Shown here: positions 12,600-24,735 of the stretch, piece after piece
How the letters are laid out: each line of letters begins with the position of its first letter
Position numbering within the stretch: the first letter of the stretch is position 1
NCBI GenBank assembly: GCA_035048815.1
Contig: JAUCBN010000028.1
Location: 6,813,001 to 6,877,000, forward strand
Source: Abelmoschus esculentus
Taxonomy: Eukaryota; Streptophyta; Magnoliopsida; Malvales; Malvaceae
Direction: 5' to 3'
DNA: 64,000 nucleotides
Notes under the pieces: generated by a model
What the model saw: only the letters and a program-made list of their open reading frames with translations
Databases searched by the model: none
What the model was told of the DNA's origin: nothing
Translations under genes and position numbers: made by a program

Positions 12600-13640
12600 T
12601 TTGATCATTACTGCACCATGTGGATAAACTTGAACAACTTCAAATGGGCCTGACCATCTGGATCTGAGTTTGCCAGGAACAGTTTTAGTCTGGAGTTGAA
12701 AAGGAGGACTTGTTATCCCGACAGGAACTGCCTCGGTAGTAGCTTACTGTCATGCCATCGTTTAGTCTTTTCCTTGTAGATCTTGACATTTTCATGAGCT
12801 GCTACTCTGAATTCTTCTATCTCATTAAGGTCTAGCAGTCGTTTCTGGCCAGATTTCTCCCATTCCATGTTCAAATTCTTTACTGCCCAATAGGCTTTGT
12901 GCTCAATTTCCACTAGAAATGACATGCTTTTCCAGATACAAGCCTATATGGAGATGTTCATAATGGGGTTTTGTAGGTTGTTCTATATGCCCACAGGGCA
13001 TTGTCGAGATGATGAGACCAATCCTTCCTAGATGGGTTTACCACTTTTTCAAGGATTTGTTTTAATTCCCTATTTGATGTTTCAGCTTGCCCATTTGTTT
13101 GTGGATGGTAGGTCGTGGCAATTTTGTGAGTGACAACTAGTTTCTTTAGGGTCACGGCAATAAGTCTATTGTCGAAGTGTTTACCTTCATCACTAATGAT
13201 TGCTCTAGGAACTCCAAATCTGGTGAAGATATTTTTCTTGAGGAATTTCTACATAGTCTTGAAGTCATTGTAAAGTGTGGCAATTGCTTCGACCCATTTT
13301 GATACATAGTCCACCGCTACTAGGATATAGAGATTGCCTTGAGATGATGGGAATGGTCCCATGAAATCTATGCCCCAAACATCAAATAATTCTACTTCTA
13401 ATATGGGTTGCAATGGCATCTCATTACGCCTAGAGATATTACCCTTTGTTGGCATCGGTCACAGTTCTTGTAATAAAGTTGGGCATCTTTGAAGAGTGTG
13501 GGCCAATAAAGGCCTGATTGAAGCACTTTAGCTATTTTTCTATTTCCTCCAAAATATCCTGCACAAGGTGAATCGTGACAGTGCTTAAGCACTTCTTGTT
13601 TCTCATCCTCTGAACACATCTTCTTATAACCTGATCTGTA
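12600..13640 (-). pseudogene. pol: Athila integrase (element A, broken)
   Basis: Minus-strand pieces in order: MCSEDEKQEVLKHCHDSP and HCDRCQQ-like zinc-binding region (13619-13440), then DVWGIDFMGPFPSSQGN with the first catalytic Asp (about 13380), YHPQTNGQAETSNRELK with the catalytic Glu (about 13090), LDNALWAYRTTYKTP, and a C-terminal tail near 12720-12920 (WHDSKLLPRQF). At least three frame changes break it. The middle catalytic Asp should lie near 13180, in a frameshifted part that I did not resolve. It would insert cDNA into the genome. Confidence 0.8.
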
Positions 13641-14335
13641 TATTGCTTGAACAAGAGAAGGTCGTCCCAGAAATAATGCTTTGCATTATGCTGAAACCTC
13701 TTCTTTTTATTATACGTAAGGTTATAAGGCAGAACACCACTATCTAAATGATTAAAAATATCAATATACCAGGGGTGACTGTGACTGCAGCAAGATTTTC
13801 TGTCAATGTTGTCGAGATGTATTCAGTCAGTGCCTCGGTAGCACAATCATACACTACCACAGTCTTTGTCTCGGTAGTATCTTCTGTAATTTCCACGATA
13901 TGAAGGATGTGTTCATCTAGGAATGCATCTTGTATTTCTTCTAGTGAGTTGTTATTATCTTCGGCATCTAATCTGAAGAGATGATCGGCTACTTGGTTTT
14001 CTGTACCTCTTCTATCCTTGATTTCAACATCAAATTCTTGTAAAAAAAAGGATCTATCTAATCAGTCTGGGCTTGGCATCCTTCTTGGATAATAGGTACT
14101 TAATTGCCGAATGGTCAGTGTGGACAGTTATTTTTGTTCCGATAAGGTATGATCGAAATTTTTCAAAGCTAAATACTACTGCTAGTAATTCCTTCTCTGT
14201 TGTGGTGTAATTAATTTGAGCATCATTAAGTGTTTTACTAGCATAGTAGATGACATGGAACAGGTTGTTCTTTCTCTGCCCAAGTGCTTCCCCGATAGCA
14301 TGATCACTTGCGTCACACATTAATTCAAATGGTAG
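13641..14335 (-). pseudogene. pol: Athila RNase H (element A)
   Basis: MCDASDHAIGEALGQRK (14320) holds the first catalytic Asp. It continues through INYTTTEKELLAVVFSFEKF with the catalytic Glu and VHTDHSAIKYLL with the next Asp, and ends KPRLIR (14054). The rest of the domain and the linker to integrase continue, with stops, down to about 13641. The catalytic core itself has no break. Confidence 0.82.
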
Positions 14336-15404
14336 AGATCAATCTGGTGGGACTACAATTGGTGTAGTGATCAACTTCTCTTTGAGGGTTTTGAATGCTT
14401 CAGTGCATTCTTTATTAAATTCAAATTTTCTGTCTTGTTTGAGCAAGTTACAAATAGGTTTAGAAATTTTAGAAAAATTAGAAATAAACCTTCTATAAAA
14501 ACCTGTATGGCCCAAAAAGCTTCGAACTCCTTTCACAAAAATTGGTGGAGGTAAATTCTTTATCACATCAATCTTCGTTTTATCAACTTCGATTCCCTGT
14601 GATTATATTTTTGGCCTAATACTATGCCTTCATTCACCATAAAGTGACATTTTCCCAATTGAGGACTAAATTGGATTCCTCACATCTTTGTAGTACATTT
14701 TCTAAATTGTCGAGGCAATAATTGAAGCTGTTTCCAAAGAATGAAAAATCATCCATAAATATCTCCAAGAAGTCCTCTACCATGTCAGAAAAAATTACCA
14801 TCATGCATCTTTGAAAAATTGTTGGGGAATTACAAAGGTCGAACGACATTCTTCTGAATGCATATGTCACATATGGGCAAGTGAAGGTGTTTTTTGCTTG
14901 GTCTTCTGGATCTATAGCAATCTGATTATAGCCTGAATAACCATCAAGAAAATAGTAAAAAGGCTTACCAGCAAGTCTATCAAGCATTTCATCAATAAAG
15001 GGTAATGGGAAGTGATCCTTCTTTGTTGCCTTATTCAACTTATGGTAATCCATACAAACCCTCCAACCGGTCACAGTCCTGGATGGGATCAACTCATTGT
15101 TCTTGTTGGTTATGACAGTCATACCACCTTTCTTGGGTAAACATTGTACCGGGCTTACCCATGCACTGTTAGAGATAGGGTAGATAATTCTTGCATCAGG
15201 CCATTTGATTATTTCCTTTTGTACTACCTCTTTCATGTCATGGTTAAGTCTCATTTGGGCTTCAACAGTGGGCTTATGGTCTTTTTCTAAAAGGATTTTG
15301 TGCATGCATACTACTGGACTTATTCCCTTTAAGTCATCAATTGACCACCCAATTGCCTTCTTGTGTTGTCACATCATCTCTATCAAGCTTTGTTCCTGTT
15401 CTGG
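14336..15404 (-). pseudogene. pol: Athila reverse transcriptase (element A)
   Basis: Minus strand, mostly one frame from 15305 to 14634, then a shift into 14566-14339. Landmarks are WVSPVQCLPKKGGMTV, VCMDYHKLNKATKKDHFPLP, FLDGYSGYNQI, and EIFMDDFSFFG with both catalytic aspartates of the xxDD box. The thumb and connection segment is VRSFLGHTGFYRRFI. The upstream part, 15405-15305, is degraded. This is the most intact RT in the window. Confidence 0.87.
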
Positions 15405-15959
15405 CTACAACTCAGAAGAAATAATTACGGTCATTGTGTGGTTGGCTCCCAGATAAGCATATTTTATTTTTTCAGGTACGGGTTTTAATTCTATAGCCAT
15501 TGGTTCCTTACTTACAGATTTTTCATTCTTACCTTGGTAATCTAAGGGTTCGAAATACTTACCTGGAATGTGTTCTGTCCAGTTAGCTTCTTCAAACTCT
15601 GGTGTTTCAACACTATCCAAATCTCTATTGTAGCAGTCATCTATATCACTGCCGAGGAAGATATGTTGTGTATCGTTAAGATTGTTGTCAAGCCAGTGGT
15701 TGCTGAGAGAAGGTATTATATTTTCTGCATCTGTATTGTTCAACATCTGGCATTCTTCTGGATCATCATGTTTCTTCAAAATTTGGAAAACATTGAGTTT
15801 GACTTGCTGATCATTAATCCTCATTGTCAACTCTCCTTTTTCCACATCTATGATCGTGCGTCTAGTGGCTAGGAAAGGTCTTCCTAGGATGATCGGTGCA
15901 TTCATGTACTTCACAATCAAGGATAAGAAAGTCAGCGGGAAAAATAAATTTATCCACTC
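15405..15959 (-). pseudogene. pol: C-terminal half of protease and protease-RT linker (element A)
   Basis: The frame 15920-15405 holds MNAPIILGRPFLATRR (protease flap/C-terminal motif), then an acidic linker (SDIDDCYNRDLDS) and LKYAYLGANHTMTV, the usual start of RT. The N-terminal half of the same protease, with the catalytic DLGAS, lies at 19587-19916. The two halves are separated by a solo LTR, whose target duplication CACTC is at 15955-15959. Confidence 0.85.
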
Positions 15960-16619
15960 TGTAACATCCCGTTCTTGGGGTTATTAGTTAGGCTTAGTTA
16001 GGTGAATTCGATTCGGGTCGAATCGGGTTCTCCGATTCATTAATTCCGGGAAAAAAATAAAATAAGGATATTTTTAATTAAGAAAAATAATAATTTGGAG
16101 GGTGGTTTGAAATATTAAAAATATGTTTCAAAATTAAAAGAAAATAATTTGGATTTTATAATGATTTTTAATTATGCTTAATTATGCATAAATGACCAAT
16201 TTGTAATTTTTGGGAAAATTGGAGGACCAATTTGGTGATTTTCGGTAATTAATGTATTTTAGTGACTAAATTGAAAAGCAAGCTAAACTTAGAATCCTTA
16301 GAGGTCCATAAACCCATTTCTAATTTTTAATGATGATTTATTCACCAAAATATATTTTTAATTACTTTAATTTGGTTTTTAATTATTTTTCTCAAAAACC
16401 ACTTTTCTTATCTTTTTCTCTCATCTTTTTCTCTCATTTTCTCTCTATTTTCTCTTCAATTCCTTGCTGATTTTTGCATCTTTTTCCACAAAGATTACAT
16501 CACTTGCATCATCTTTCCATCCTTTACAAAACCTAAGCATTGATTTCATCAAATCTACATCAAATTGCAAGGAATCAAGAAGGGGAAAAATACATATTTT
16601 TGGTGAATAGATCTTGAAG

Positions 16620-17151
16620 GTAATTTTCTGGATTTTTATTCTTTTCTAAGATTCTTTATTGAAATTCCCAAGTATTAACTTGATAATCTTTGAATAAACA
16701 CTTGATTTTGTGTTTTAATGTTAGATCTAATGTTTTTGTGATGTTTTTGTGAAATCTCTTTGGATCTCATTTAATGCTGGAAATTAGATGGATTCAATCA
16801 TGTTTTTATGTTGATTTAATGATTAATTGAGTCTTGATTTGATATCACATTAATTTAATCCCGGAATAATGTAATCGGTGTAGTTTTAAGGTGTTTTTCG
16901 GTTGTTTTATGGGCTGTTTTAGATGCTTAAATGTTGCTGGAGGTATAAGGATGGTTTGGATGTGTTTTTGGATCATAATTGAGGTGGATAAGATGTTAGA
17001 TTTGTTAGGTTTTGGGCTGATGTTGTTCGGATGCGTTTCGGCTTAGTTTTCGGTCTTTTCGGCTAAGTTTTTGGTAGTTTAATGGTGATCGGATATGGAT
17101 GTTGGTTTGAGCATGTTATGATGTGAGAATGATCTGTTTTTAATGTTGTAG
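16620..17151 (+). other. splice-site-bounded segment in LTR copy 1
   Basis: A donor-like GAAG|GTAATT is at 16620 and an acceptor-like TTTTTAATGTTGTAG ends at 17151; the segment is 532 bases. It is preceded by a pyrimidine-rich stretch (16390-16470), typical of a plant leader. Matching borders occur in the two other LTR copies (535 and 531 bases). I infer a 5'-leader intron inside the LTR. Confidence 0.45.
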
Positions 17152-17517
17152 AAGAGGTACAAGAAGAAGCTTGATTGCTGGTGCGTTGGTATGATCATCG
17201 GATAGCGGCGAAAGCTCGTTTCGCTTGTTGGTGAGTGATTTCGGATTTAAAGCGAACCGCGTTTGGTACGTACTGTTTTGGGGGGCTATGGAAGAGTGTG
17301 AAAACCTTCCATAGTTCAAGAGTAAGTAAAGTAATTGTTTTTGATGAACCGATATGAGTTTCGGCTATTTTTGACAAAGGTATTTCATTGGTAATGCAAT
17401 GGGATTTATGGAAGTGCATGAGCATGTTTTGAATTGATGCATACATGAGAGATACTTGCTGAAATGCATAGCTTATTTAGCATCCATGATTATTGAAAAT
17501 TATGAGAAATGTTTTTG

Positions 17518-17745
17518 AATACAACATGGTTATTTGCCTTATACATGATGGTGCTTTTAGGCATGGCTTTTGGTTCATTTGTTGAACAAATTATGCATGC
17601 ATTATGAGCAGCAAGTTATATGATTTGAAATATAATATGGTTAATTGCCTTATACATGATGGTGCCTTTGGGCATGGCTTTAGTTCATTTGTTGAACATT
17701 TTATGCATGCATTATGAGCAGCAAGTTATCATGCACATTTGATTA
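17518..17745 (+). repeat. 113-bp tandem duplication in LTR copy 1
   Basis: Two copies of a 113-base unit start at 17518 and 17631, each containing ATGATGGTGC, GTTCATTTGTTGAACA and GCATGCATTATGAGCAGCAA. LTR copy 2 has one unit (about 22873-22980). Confidence 0.85.
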
Positions 17746-17834
17746 TGATATTGGCTTAGTGACACTAACTTTAGATTCGAATACGAATGACATGTCATTA
17801 GGATTGTCTTAAGTGCACTATAATCAAAACTGAA

Positions 17835-18015
17835 AATACAGGATATTGCCTACACGTAACCAGGGTGACTTTGTGTCCAACCGTGCGTGGTAGAGCCGCC
17901 TACATGTAACAAGGGTGACTATGTGTCCAATCGTGCGTGGTAGTGCTAATGGTGACTTAGTGTCATGTCAATAGTGACTTCGTGTCATGTCAATGGTGAC
18001 TTTATGTCATGACGA
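17835..18015 (+). repeat. short tandem repeats in LTR copy 1 (about 53 bp x 2, then about 20 bp x 3)
   Basis: Two units of GCCTACA(C/T)GTAAC...GTGTCCAA(C/T)CGTGCGTGGTAG are followed by three units of a shorter GTGACTT.GTGTCATGTCAAT repeat. The same block has two long units in LTR copy 2 (23095-23190) and five in LTR copy 3 (25595-25815, inverted). Confidence 0.8.
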
Positions 18016-18739
18016 GACAAATGTCTCATGGATCTGTGTATTCGGTAAACTCAAGGTTCACATTAAGTGTTCACTAGAAAGCCAATATACATACATGAAA
18101 TTGAGATGAGGTTTGAGCATCACTTATGAATTGTTTTGACAAGGTTATGTGAACTCAAGGATGCATATGATTTAATGAATTTGGGCATGAAATATTAGCA
18201 TGCATGGTTTAACAAAGTATTGCAAAATTATGGTTTCAATAAGGTTTTAAATAAATGCATTGATGATCTTTTGTGGAGCTACCTCACTAAGCATGTTTGC
18301 TTAAGCTCTCTTCTCATCTTTTTAGAGAAATAAGGATACTTGGAGCTTCGTTCGAGACAAGGAAACCAAGGGGAAGATCACATTGAATTTGGTATGTTTT
18401 TGGCAAATAAATTGGGCAAGGCAATGTGTAACACAATCTATAGGGGAAATATGTACTTAGGCTTTGGTTTATGATGTAATAAAACCATTATTGATTGAAT
18501 GTTAATTGTTGAACTTTGTTTTGTTTGAGGTGTGGAAGCATGTAATAGTATGATTGATATGTAGTTGCTATTCATACTTTAGGAAGCATACCTATAGGTC
18601 TCTTTGTGATCTTTCCAAATGTTTTAAGGTGTGATTATGATGATGGGATGCCTAGGAATGTTGCATATAGTTTTGGGTTATTAAAGTTTATGTTTGGATT
18701 GGTTTAAATGAGCTTTTACGTCTCACTTCGTCCAGAATA

Positions 18740-18955
18740 CAGGGGGTATCGAAACACCCTGTGGCAGTATCGATACCCCTATGCCTATTTGAGCATTTGT
18801 ATCGAATCAAGGTTCAGTACCAAATGCTACTGGACGTGGCTGTTCCGAAACACCTTATGGGCTGTTCCGAAACAGGTGACCACAGTTCGAACCATGGGTT
18901 CCTTGGGCACACGTGTTCCGAAACACCCCAAGGGCTGTTTCAAAACACCTGGCCT
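18740..18955 (+). repeat. TCGA/CCGAAAC palindrome cluster in LTR copy 1
   Basis: About nine units of GGTATCGAAACACC, GTATCGATACC, GTTCCGAAACACC and similar occur in 215 bases. Here the later units have shifted to TTCCGAAAC cores, unlike copy 2 (TATCGATAC) and copy 3 (TTTCGAAAC). Confidence 0.7.
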
Positions 18956-19531
18956 AGAATAGGCAATTCGAGAGTTTTAAATGCATGAAACGTAGGATTA
19001 AAGATTAGTAAGTGAATACAATGAATCTATGAGTAGTTTAGGAGATGTTGTGACACCATGATTCATGTTTTAACCCGAATACTCATCGTATGATATAAGA
19101 TGGAAGAAATACCTCATATTATATACTTTGCAATTAAGTCCATAAATGCTAGAACGTAAAATTGATTAATTAAGATACCTTGTTTGATCTGAATTGTAAG
19201 TTGAATATGTTAAGCTTGCTTAATTATTATCCGATGGATTGATTGTGGATATGGTGATGCAATAAGTTCTTTACATTTTGGTCCCTAATCATGTATGCGT
19301 CAAATTGATTTACTTATAATGGTTGAATTGTGCCGTCTATGTGCTACTTGAGTTAATTACATATAGGAGATTAATCGTGCATCTAGGTAAGATAAAAATA
19401 AAAGAAAAAAAAAGTATAACAGTTTTTAGGGTTGTTTATCGAATCAAACCTTCGCGGGTTTGGTTTGATATTCCCCGTGTGACCCATTAGTGCCGGTTTC
19501 GTCCAGGCCGGGCTAAGGGGGTTACACACTC

Positions 19532-21309
19532 TTACCAGTATGTCCTTGATTTTTCCTTCGGGTTGTATATAAGATCTATCTGCTAGTTAGAGCATCACTA
19601 TTGTAGGTTTTTCCCTTCCTATTCTAAGCTTTTGGAAGACAAATTTAGGCATCAAGTTTATGCTTGCTCCAAGGTCACATAGGGCCTTTCCTTCGTAGTG
19701 GTTCCCTATTGCACAAGGTATGGTAAAGCATCTAGGATCCTTCAATTTAGGATGTATGCGATTGTGCAGCATGGCCATGTATCCTTCAGTAGCAGCCACT
19801 GTTTCAAACTCACCAAGCCTCTTTCTTTTAGACACAATGTCTTTCAAGAACTTATCATAGTTTGGCATTTGTTCAATTGCCTCAATAAATGGCAAGTTAA
19901 TGTGGACTTGCTTCAAATATCCAAGAATTTTTTAAATTGGTGGTTCTGTTTTTGCTTTTTAAACCTTTTTGGAAAAGTTAGTGGTGGTCGCATTTCTTCC
20001 AGGGTCTCATTAGTTTGGAATTTAATACTTGGCACCACTGATTCTTTTTTTGTCTCGGTAGCTTGTTGAGGTACTGTCGAGTCCTTTGCTGGGGAAGTGC
20101 TTTCTGCTGGGATTTTTGTGACATGATCATTTGATTCAGCATCCAAGTCCTCTTTGTCTGGTTCTTCTTGTTCCACTAGTGGGACTTTGTCTACGGAATT
20201 TCCTAACTTCTCCTTAAGTTGTAGACCACTTCTAGTAATAATTGCTTTGCATTGTTTATGGCCCATTACCTTAGCAACTTCAGTATTGCTAGTTAATCCT
20301 CCTTGTGGTCTAGTATATATATTCTGAGCAAACTGCCCAACCTGAGTTTTCATTGCTTTAATTGTTGCCTCTTGGTTCTGCAACCTCATCTCAGTTCTAT
20401 TTATGAATGCATATGTTCTTTTGATGAAGTTACTGTTCTCTGCCATATATGATTCTGTTTTCATTATAAAGGCTTTCAGAGAATTCTCCAATGAACTTAC
20501 AGGCTATTGTTGATGCATCTGCTATTGCGGTATTGGTTGTTATATCTGCTGCGGTGGTGGATTTAATATCTGCATTGGTTGCTGGAAACTTGGGGGTTGA
20601 GTAGTTGAATTCAAGGTATTGTTTAGATTAGTTCATGAAAAGTTTGGATGCCTCTTCCATGATGGGTTGTATGTGTTGGATATCATGTTGTTTCGGTTGT
20701 AGTTTCCAGCATACAGGCTAGACTCTTGATTTTGTATACATTCAGAAGAATTATGATTACCTCCACATAAATTGCAGAAAGAATCTATGGCCTTAACCTC
20801 ATGGGTATTGTGTTGTAATTGCATGTTTTGCACCATCTTGGTATGAGAGGCCAATTGTACTGCCACTGAATTGGATGTTTATAACTCATTCACTGTGGGT
20901 TGGCATCTCACTCCTCCTCGCCTAGATGTAGGGAATTGAAAATCGTTCTTTGCGAGTTTATTCAAAATTTCAATAGCTTCCTCAGGTGCTTTGTCAAGGA
21001 GTGTTCCATTGGCAGAGACGTCTAATATAATCTTTGTTGGGGCATTGGTAGCATTATAAAATATGGTCTCACTTGTGTCCACAATAGAAATCCATACAAA
21101 GGACACTTGTGTAGTAACTCTCTATAGCGCTCCCATGCCTCATACATAGGTTCATCATCTATCTGTCAAAAAGAGGTGATTTCGTTACGAATACGATCAT
21201 ATAAATTTGTAGGATTAAAACGTATAATGAAATCTCGGCATAATTCACTCCAAGATCCTATTGATTCTGTTGGAATGCTATTTAACCAGGTTTTTGCCCT
21301 ATCTTTCAG
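19532..21309 (-). pseudogene. gag: gag and N-terminal protease of element A
   Basis: Minus strand, 21309 to 19532. Gag core: FYNATNAPTKIILDVSANG (about 21060) and TSRRGGVRCQPTVNEL. Zinc knuckle CNLCGGNHNSSEC (CX2CX3HX4C) near 20750. Then YNPSWKRHPNFS and KTESYMAENSNFIKRTYAF...NRTEMRLQNQEATIK, a likely coiled coil. Then a Glu-rich linker, VHINLPFIEAIEQMPNYDKF, and ALCDLGASINLMP with an intact protease Asp (about 19650). Stops separate these blocks. The upstream gag is cut by the LTR at 21310, flanked by TTCAG. Confidence 0.85.
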
Positions 21310-21970
21310 TGTAACATCCCGATTTTGGGGTTAGAAGTTTGGGTATTTGTTAGGGGAATTCGATTATGGTTGAATCGGGTTCTTCGGTTCATTATTCCAA
21401 GAAAATATAAGATAATAATATTTTAATTGGACAAGTAATAAATTTGTGAAATGTTTTAGGAGTATTAAAATGATGTTTAAAAATTAAAAGAATATAATTT
21501 AAACTTTAAATTGATTTTTAATTGAGCTTATTTATGTACTAGTGATCAAATTATAATTTTGGAAAAGATTTGGGGACTAAATGTGTGATTTTCGAAAATT
21601 GCTATTTTTAGTGACTAAATTGGAAAGCAAGCTATACTTAGAATCCTTAGAGGACCATAAACCCAATTTATTTTTAATTAAAGATTTTATCCACCAAAAT
21701 TGTTTTTTTATAAATAGTTTTAAAAGATGATAATTTTATTTTCTTCCATAACCACTAATTTTCTCATCATTTTCTCTCATATTCTCCATCTTCTTCATCA
21801 ATTTTCTTCAATTACTTGCTGATTTCTTCATCTTTTTCAACAAGATTTATTGCATTTTGTTCATCATTTCATTCTCTTCAAAGCCTACTCATTAATTTTT
21901 ACAAATCAACATCAATTTTCAAGAAATCAAGAAGAGGATTTCTCATATTTTGGTCGATCAAATCCCTAAG

Positions 21971-22505
21971 GTAACTTTGCTGAATCTTAACTCTTTTTTC
22001 TAAGATTCTTTATTGAAATTCCCAAGTATTAGCTTGCTAATCATTAAATAAAACTTGATTTTATGTTTTTAATGTTAGATCTAATGATTTTATGAATATT
22101 TTTGTGAAATATTTTTAGATCTCATTCAATGCTGTAATTAGATGGATTTAATTAAGATATTATGTTATTTAATTGATTAGTTGAGTCTTCAACTGATGGC
22201 AAATTAATTTAATCTCGGAATAATATAATCGATGTTCTTTTAAGTTAGTTTTCGGTTGTTTTAGGGGTTGTTTTAGGTGTTTTAATGTTTCTGGAGGTAT
22301 AAGGATGATTTAGATGTGTTTTTAGTTCATAATTGGTGTGGATTAGATGTTAGATTCATTAGGTTTTGGGATGATGTTGTCCGGATGCGTTTCGGTTTAG
22401 TTTTTGGTCTTTTCGACTAAGTTTTCAGTAAATTTGTAGTGATCGGATATGACTGCTGGTTTGAGCATGTAATGATGTGAAAATGCTCTGTTTTTAATGT
22501 TGTAG
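21971..22505 (+). other. splice-site-bounded segment in LTR copy 2
   Basis: Donor-like CTAAG|GTAACTTT is at 21971 and acceptor-like TTTTTAATGTTGTAG ends at 22505, giving 535 bases. Positions correspond to those in LTR copies 1 and 3. Confidence 0.45.
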
Positions 22506-24035
22506 AGGTAGTGCAAGAAGGTGCTTAAGTGGCTAGTGCGTTGGCGTGGTCATCGGAACATCGACAGAAGTTCGTTTCTCTTGTCGGTGAGCATTTTCAG
22601 ACTTAAAGCGAATTGTATTTGTACGATTCTGTTTCGAGGACTATGGAAGAGCGTGAAAACTTTTCATTATTCAAGAGTAAGTAAAGTAAATGTTTTTGAT
22701 ATATTAACATGAGTTTCGGCTACATTCGGTAAAGGAATTGATGTTGTTAATGCAATGAGATTTTTGGAAATGCATAAACATGATTTTGAATTGGTGCATG
22801 CATGAAAAATATTTGCTGAAATGCATGGTTTATCAAAGCATACATGGTTATGGAAATGTGAGAAATGGTTTGGAATACAATATGGTTAATTGTCTTACAT
22901 ATGATGGTGCCTTTGGGTATGGCTTTCGGTTCATTTGTTGAACATATTATGCATGCATTATGAGCAGCAAATTATCATGCACATTCGATTGTGATATTGG
23001 CTTAGTGACACTAACTTTAGATTCGAATACGAATGGAATGTCATTAGGATTGTCTTGAGTGCATTATAAACATTATTGAGAATAGAGAATATTGCCCACA
23101 CGTAACAAGGGTGATTTTGTATCCAATCGTGCGTGGTAGAGCCGCCTACACGTAACAAGGGTGACTATGTGTCCAACCGTGCGTGGTAGTGCTATAATAG
23201 TGACTTTGTGTCATGTCAATGGTGACTTTTTGTCATGTCAATGGTGGCTTCGTGTCATGACGGGACTAATGGTCTCTAGCAATGTATCCGTGGATTCGAT
23301 GAACTCAAGGTTCATAATAAGTGATAACTAGAATTCCAATATACATACATGGATTTAAAGAGGACATTATGCATCATTCATGAATTGTTTTGATAAGGTT
23401 GTGCAAACTCAAGAAAGTGTTTTTGTTTTATGAACATGAACATGAAATGATAACCATGCATGATTTAGTGATACATTGTAAATTATAGTTTCATTATGGT
23501 TTTAAATAGATGCATTGATGTTTTTGTTAGAGCCTCCTCACTAAGCATGTTGTGCTTAAGCTCTACTTTCATCTTTGTAGAAAATTAAAGACATTTTGGA
23601 GCTTCATTTGGAGCAAGAGGATCAAGGGAAAAGATTACAACATTTTGGTATGATTTTGGCAAATAAGTTGGGGCTTGGCAATGTGTAGATCGAACCCCAT
23701 ATGAGAGTGTTGTAATTAGACATTATAATGCTTGACTATTGGATGTTGAACTATGAGGTTGCTTTTAATTGCCTAAAGCATGTCCATACAGGATTGTTCT
23801 TTATTTTAAACCTTATCAAGAAAGCATGTACACTTGCACAAGCATGGACACACTTGTCTCTATTCAAATTTTAGGTAGCATGCCTATAGATGGTTTAGGG
23901 CTTTTGGATGTTGGTAATTGGGTGTTAAAATATGTTACTTATACTTAGGAATATTGCATATAGCTATAGGTGTCTAATAATTATGCTTGGGTAGAATTTA
24001 ATCATCTTAGAAAGGCTTTATTAGCTTTCCAGTAC

Positions 24036-24245
24036 AGGGGGTATCGATACACCCTGTGGTGGTATCGATGCCCCAAAGCTAAAATAAGGCAGCATCGAAC
24101 CATGGTCCGATGCCTTTTTCCACTGGACGATCGGGTATCGAAATCACCCAAGGTGGTATCGATACCATTTTCATTCAAATGGAATAATAGGCTGATTATT
24201 ACCAAGGTATCGTCAATACTTGTACCCAAGGTATCGATACCCCTG
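24036..24245 (+). repeat. TATCGATAC palindrome cluster in LTR copy 2
   Basis: About eight units in 210 bases, including full palindromes such as GGTATCGATACC near 24151 and 24229, with cores ATCGAT or ATCGAA. It lies at the same LTR position as the cluster in copy 1. Confidence 0.75.
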
Positions 24246-24735
24246 ACCCAAATAGTGTAATCCTTGATTTTAAAATGCTTGCTAGGTAGGGTTTAACCCT
24301 GTTATTGAACATAGAAGACTTGTGTGCTATTCTTAGGATGCAAAGACACCATGATGCGTAAATTTTATCTGGAACACATATCGAATAATATAAAATTGAG
24401 AGAAGTGCCTATGTGTTACTTGTTTTACAATTAGGTCCCAACTTAATGAATCATGAAATTAAAGATGCTATGATGTTCCGTTCGTTCTGAATTTTGTTGC
24501 AAGTATGCTATGCATGTTTAATTGTGTTTTGGTGGATTGAATTTCCGGATGATGTTCGAAATACAAATAATTACATTTTGGTCACTAGACATGTATGTAT
24601 TAACTAGACATTTGAATGTAGACTTTAATCTTCCATTCTCGATTTGCATGAACCCGAATCATATAGGAACCTGATCGTGCATCTAGTTAAACAAATATAT
24701 ATAACGGTTTTCAGGGTTGTTTATTGAATCGAACC

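Larger units (their letters stand above)
15960..19526 (+). mobile_element. 3.57 kb solo LTR (gypsy, chromovirus/Tekay-like), perfect 5-bp target duplication
   Basis: It begins TGTAACATCCCG and ends GGGGGTTACA, with TG...CA ends. It is flanked by CACTC at 15955-15959 and CACTC at 19527-19531. Removing LTR plus one CACTC restores the protease frame of element A, so the borders are firm. No internal element sequence is present: it is the product of LTR-LTR recombination. The very long LTR and TGTAAC...GTTACA ends suggest the Tekay/Del branch, by resemblance only. Confidence 0.93.
10500..21309 (-). mobile_element. Athila-type gypsy element A, gag-pol without accessory ORF
   Basis: On the minus strand, from 21309 down: gag core, zinc knuckle, protease (split by the solo LTR 15960-19526), RT, RNase H, integrase, about 1.2 kb of 3' UTR, a polypurine tract and 888 bases of the 3' LTR, which is cut by element D. 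The gag N-terminus, primer site and 5' LTR are missing beyond the LTR insertion at 21310. There is no accessory ORF between integrase and the 3' LTR, unlike elements B and C. Confidence 0.85.
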
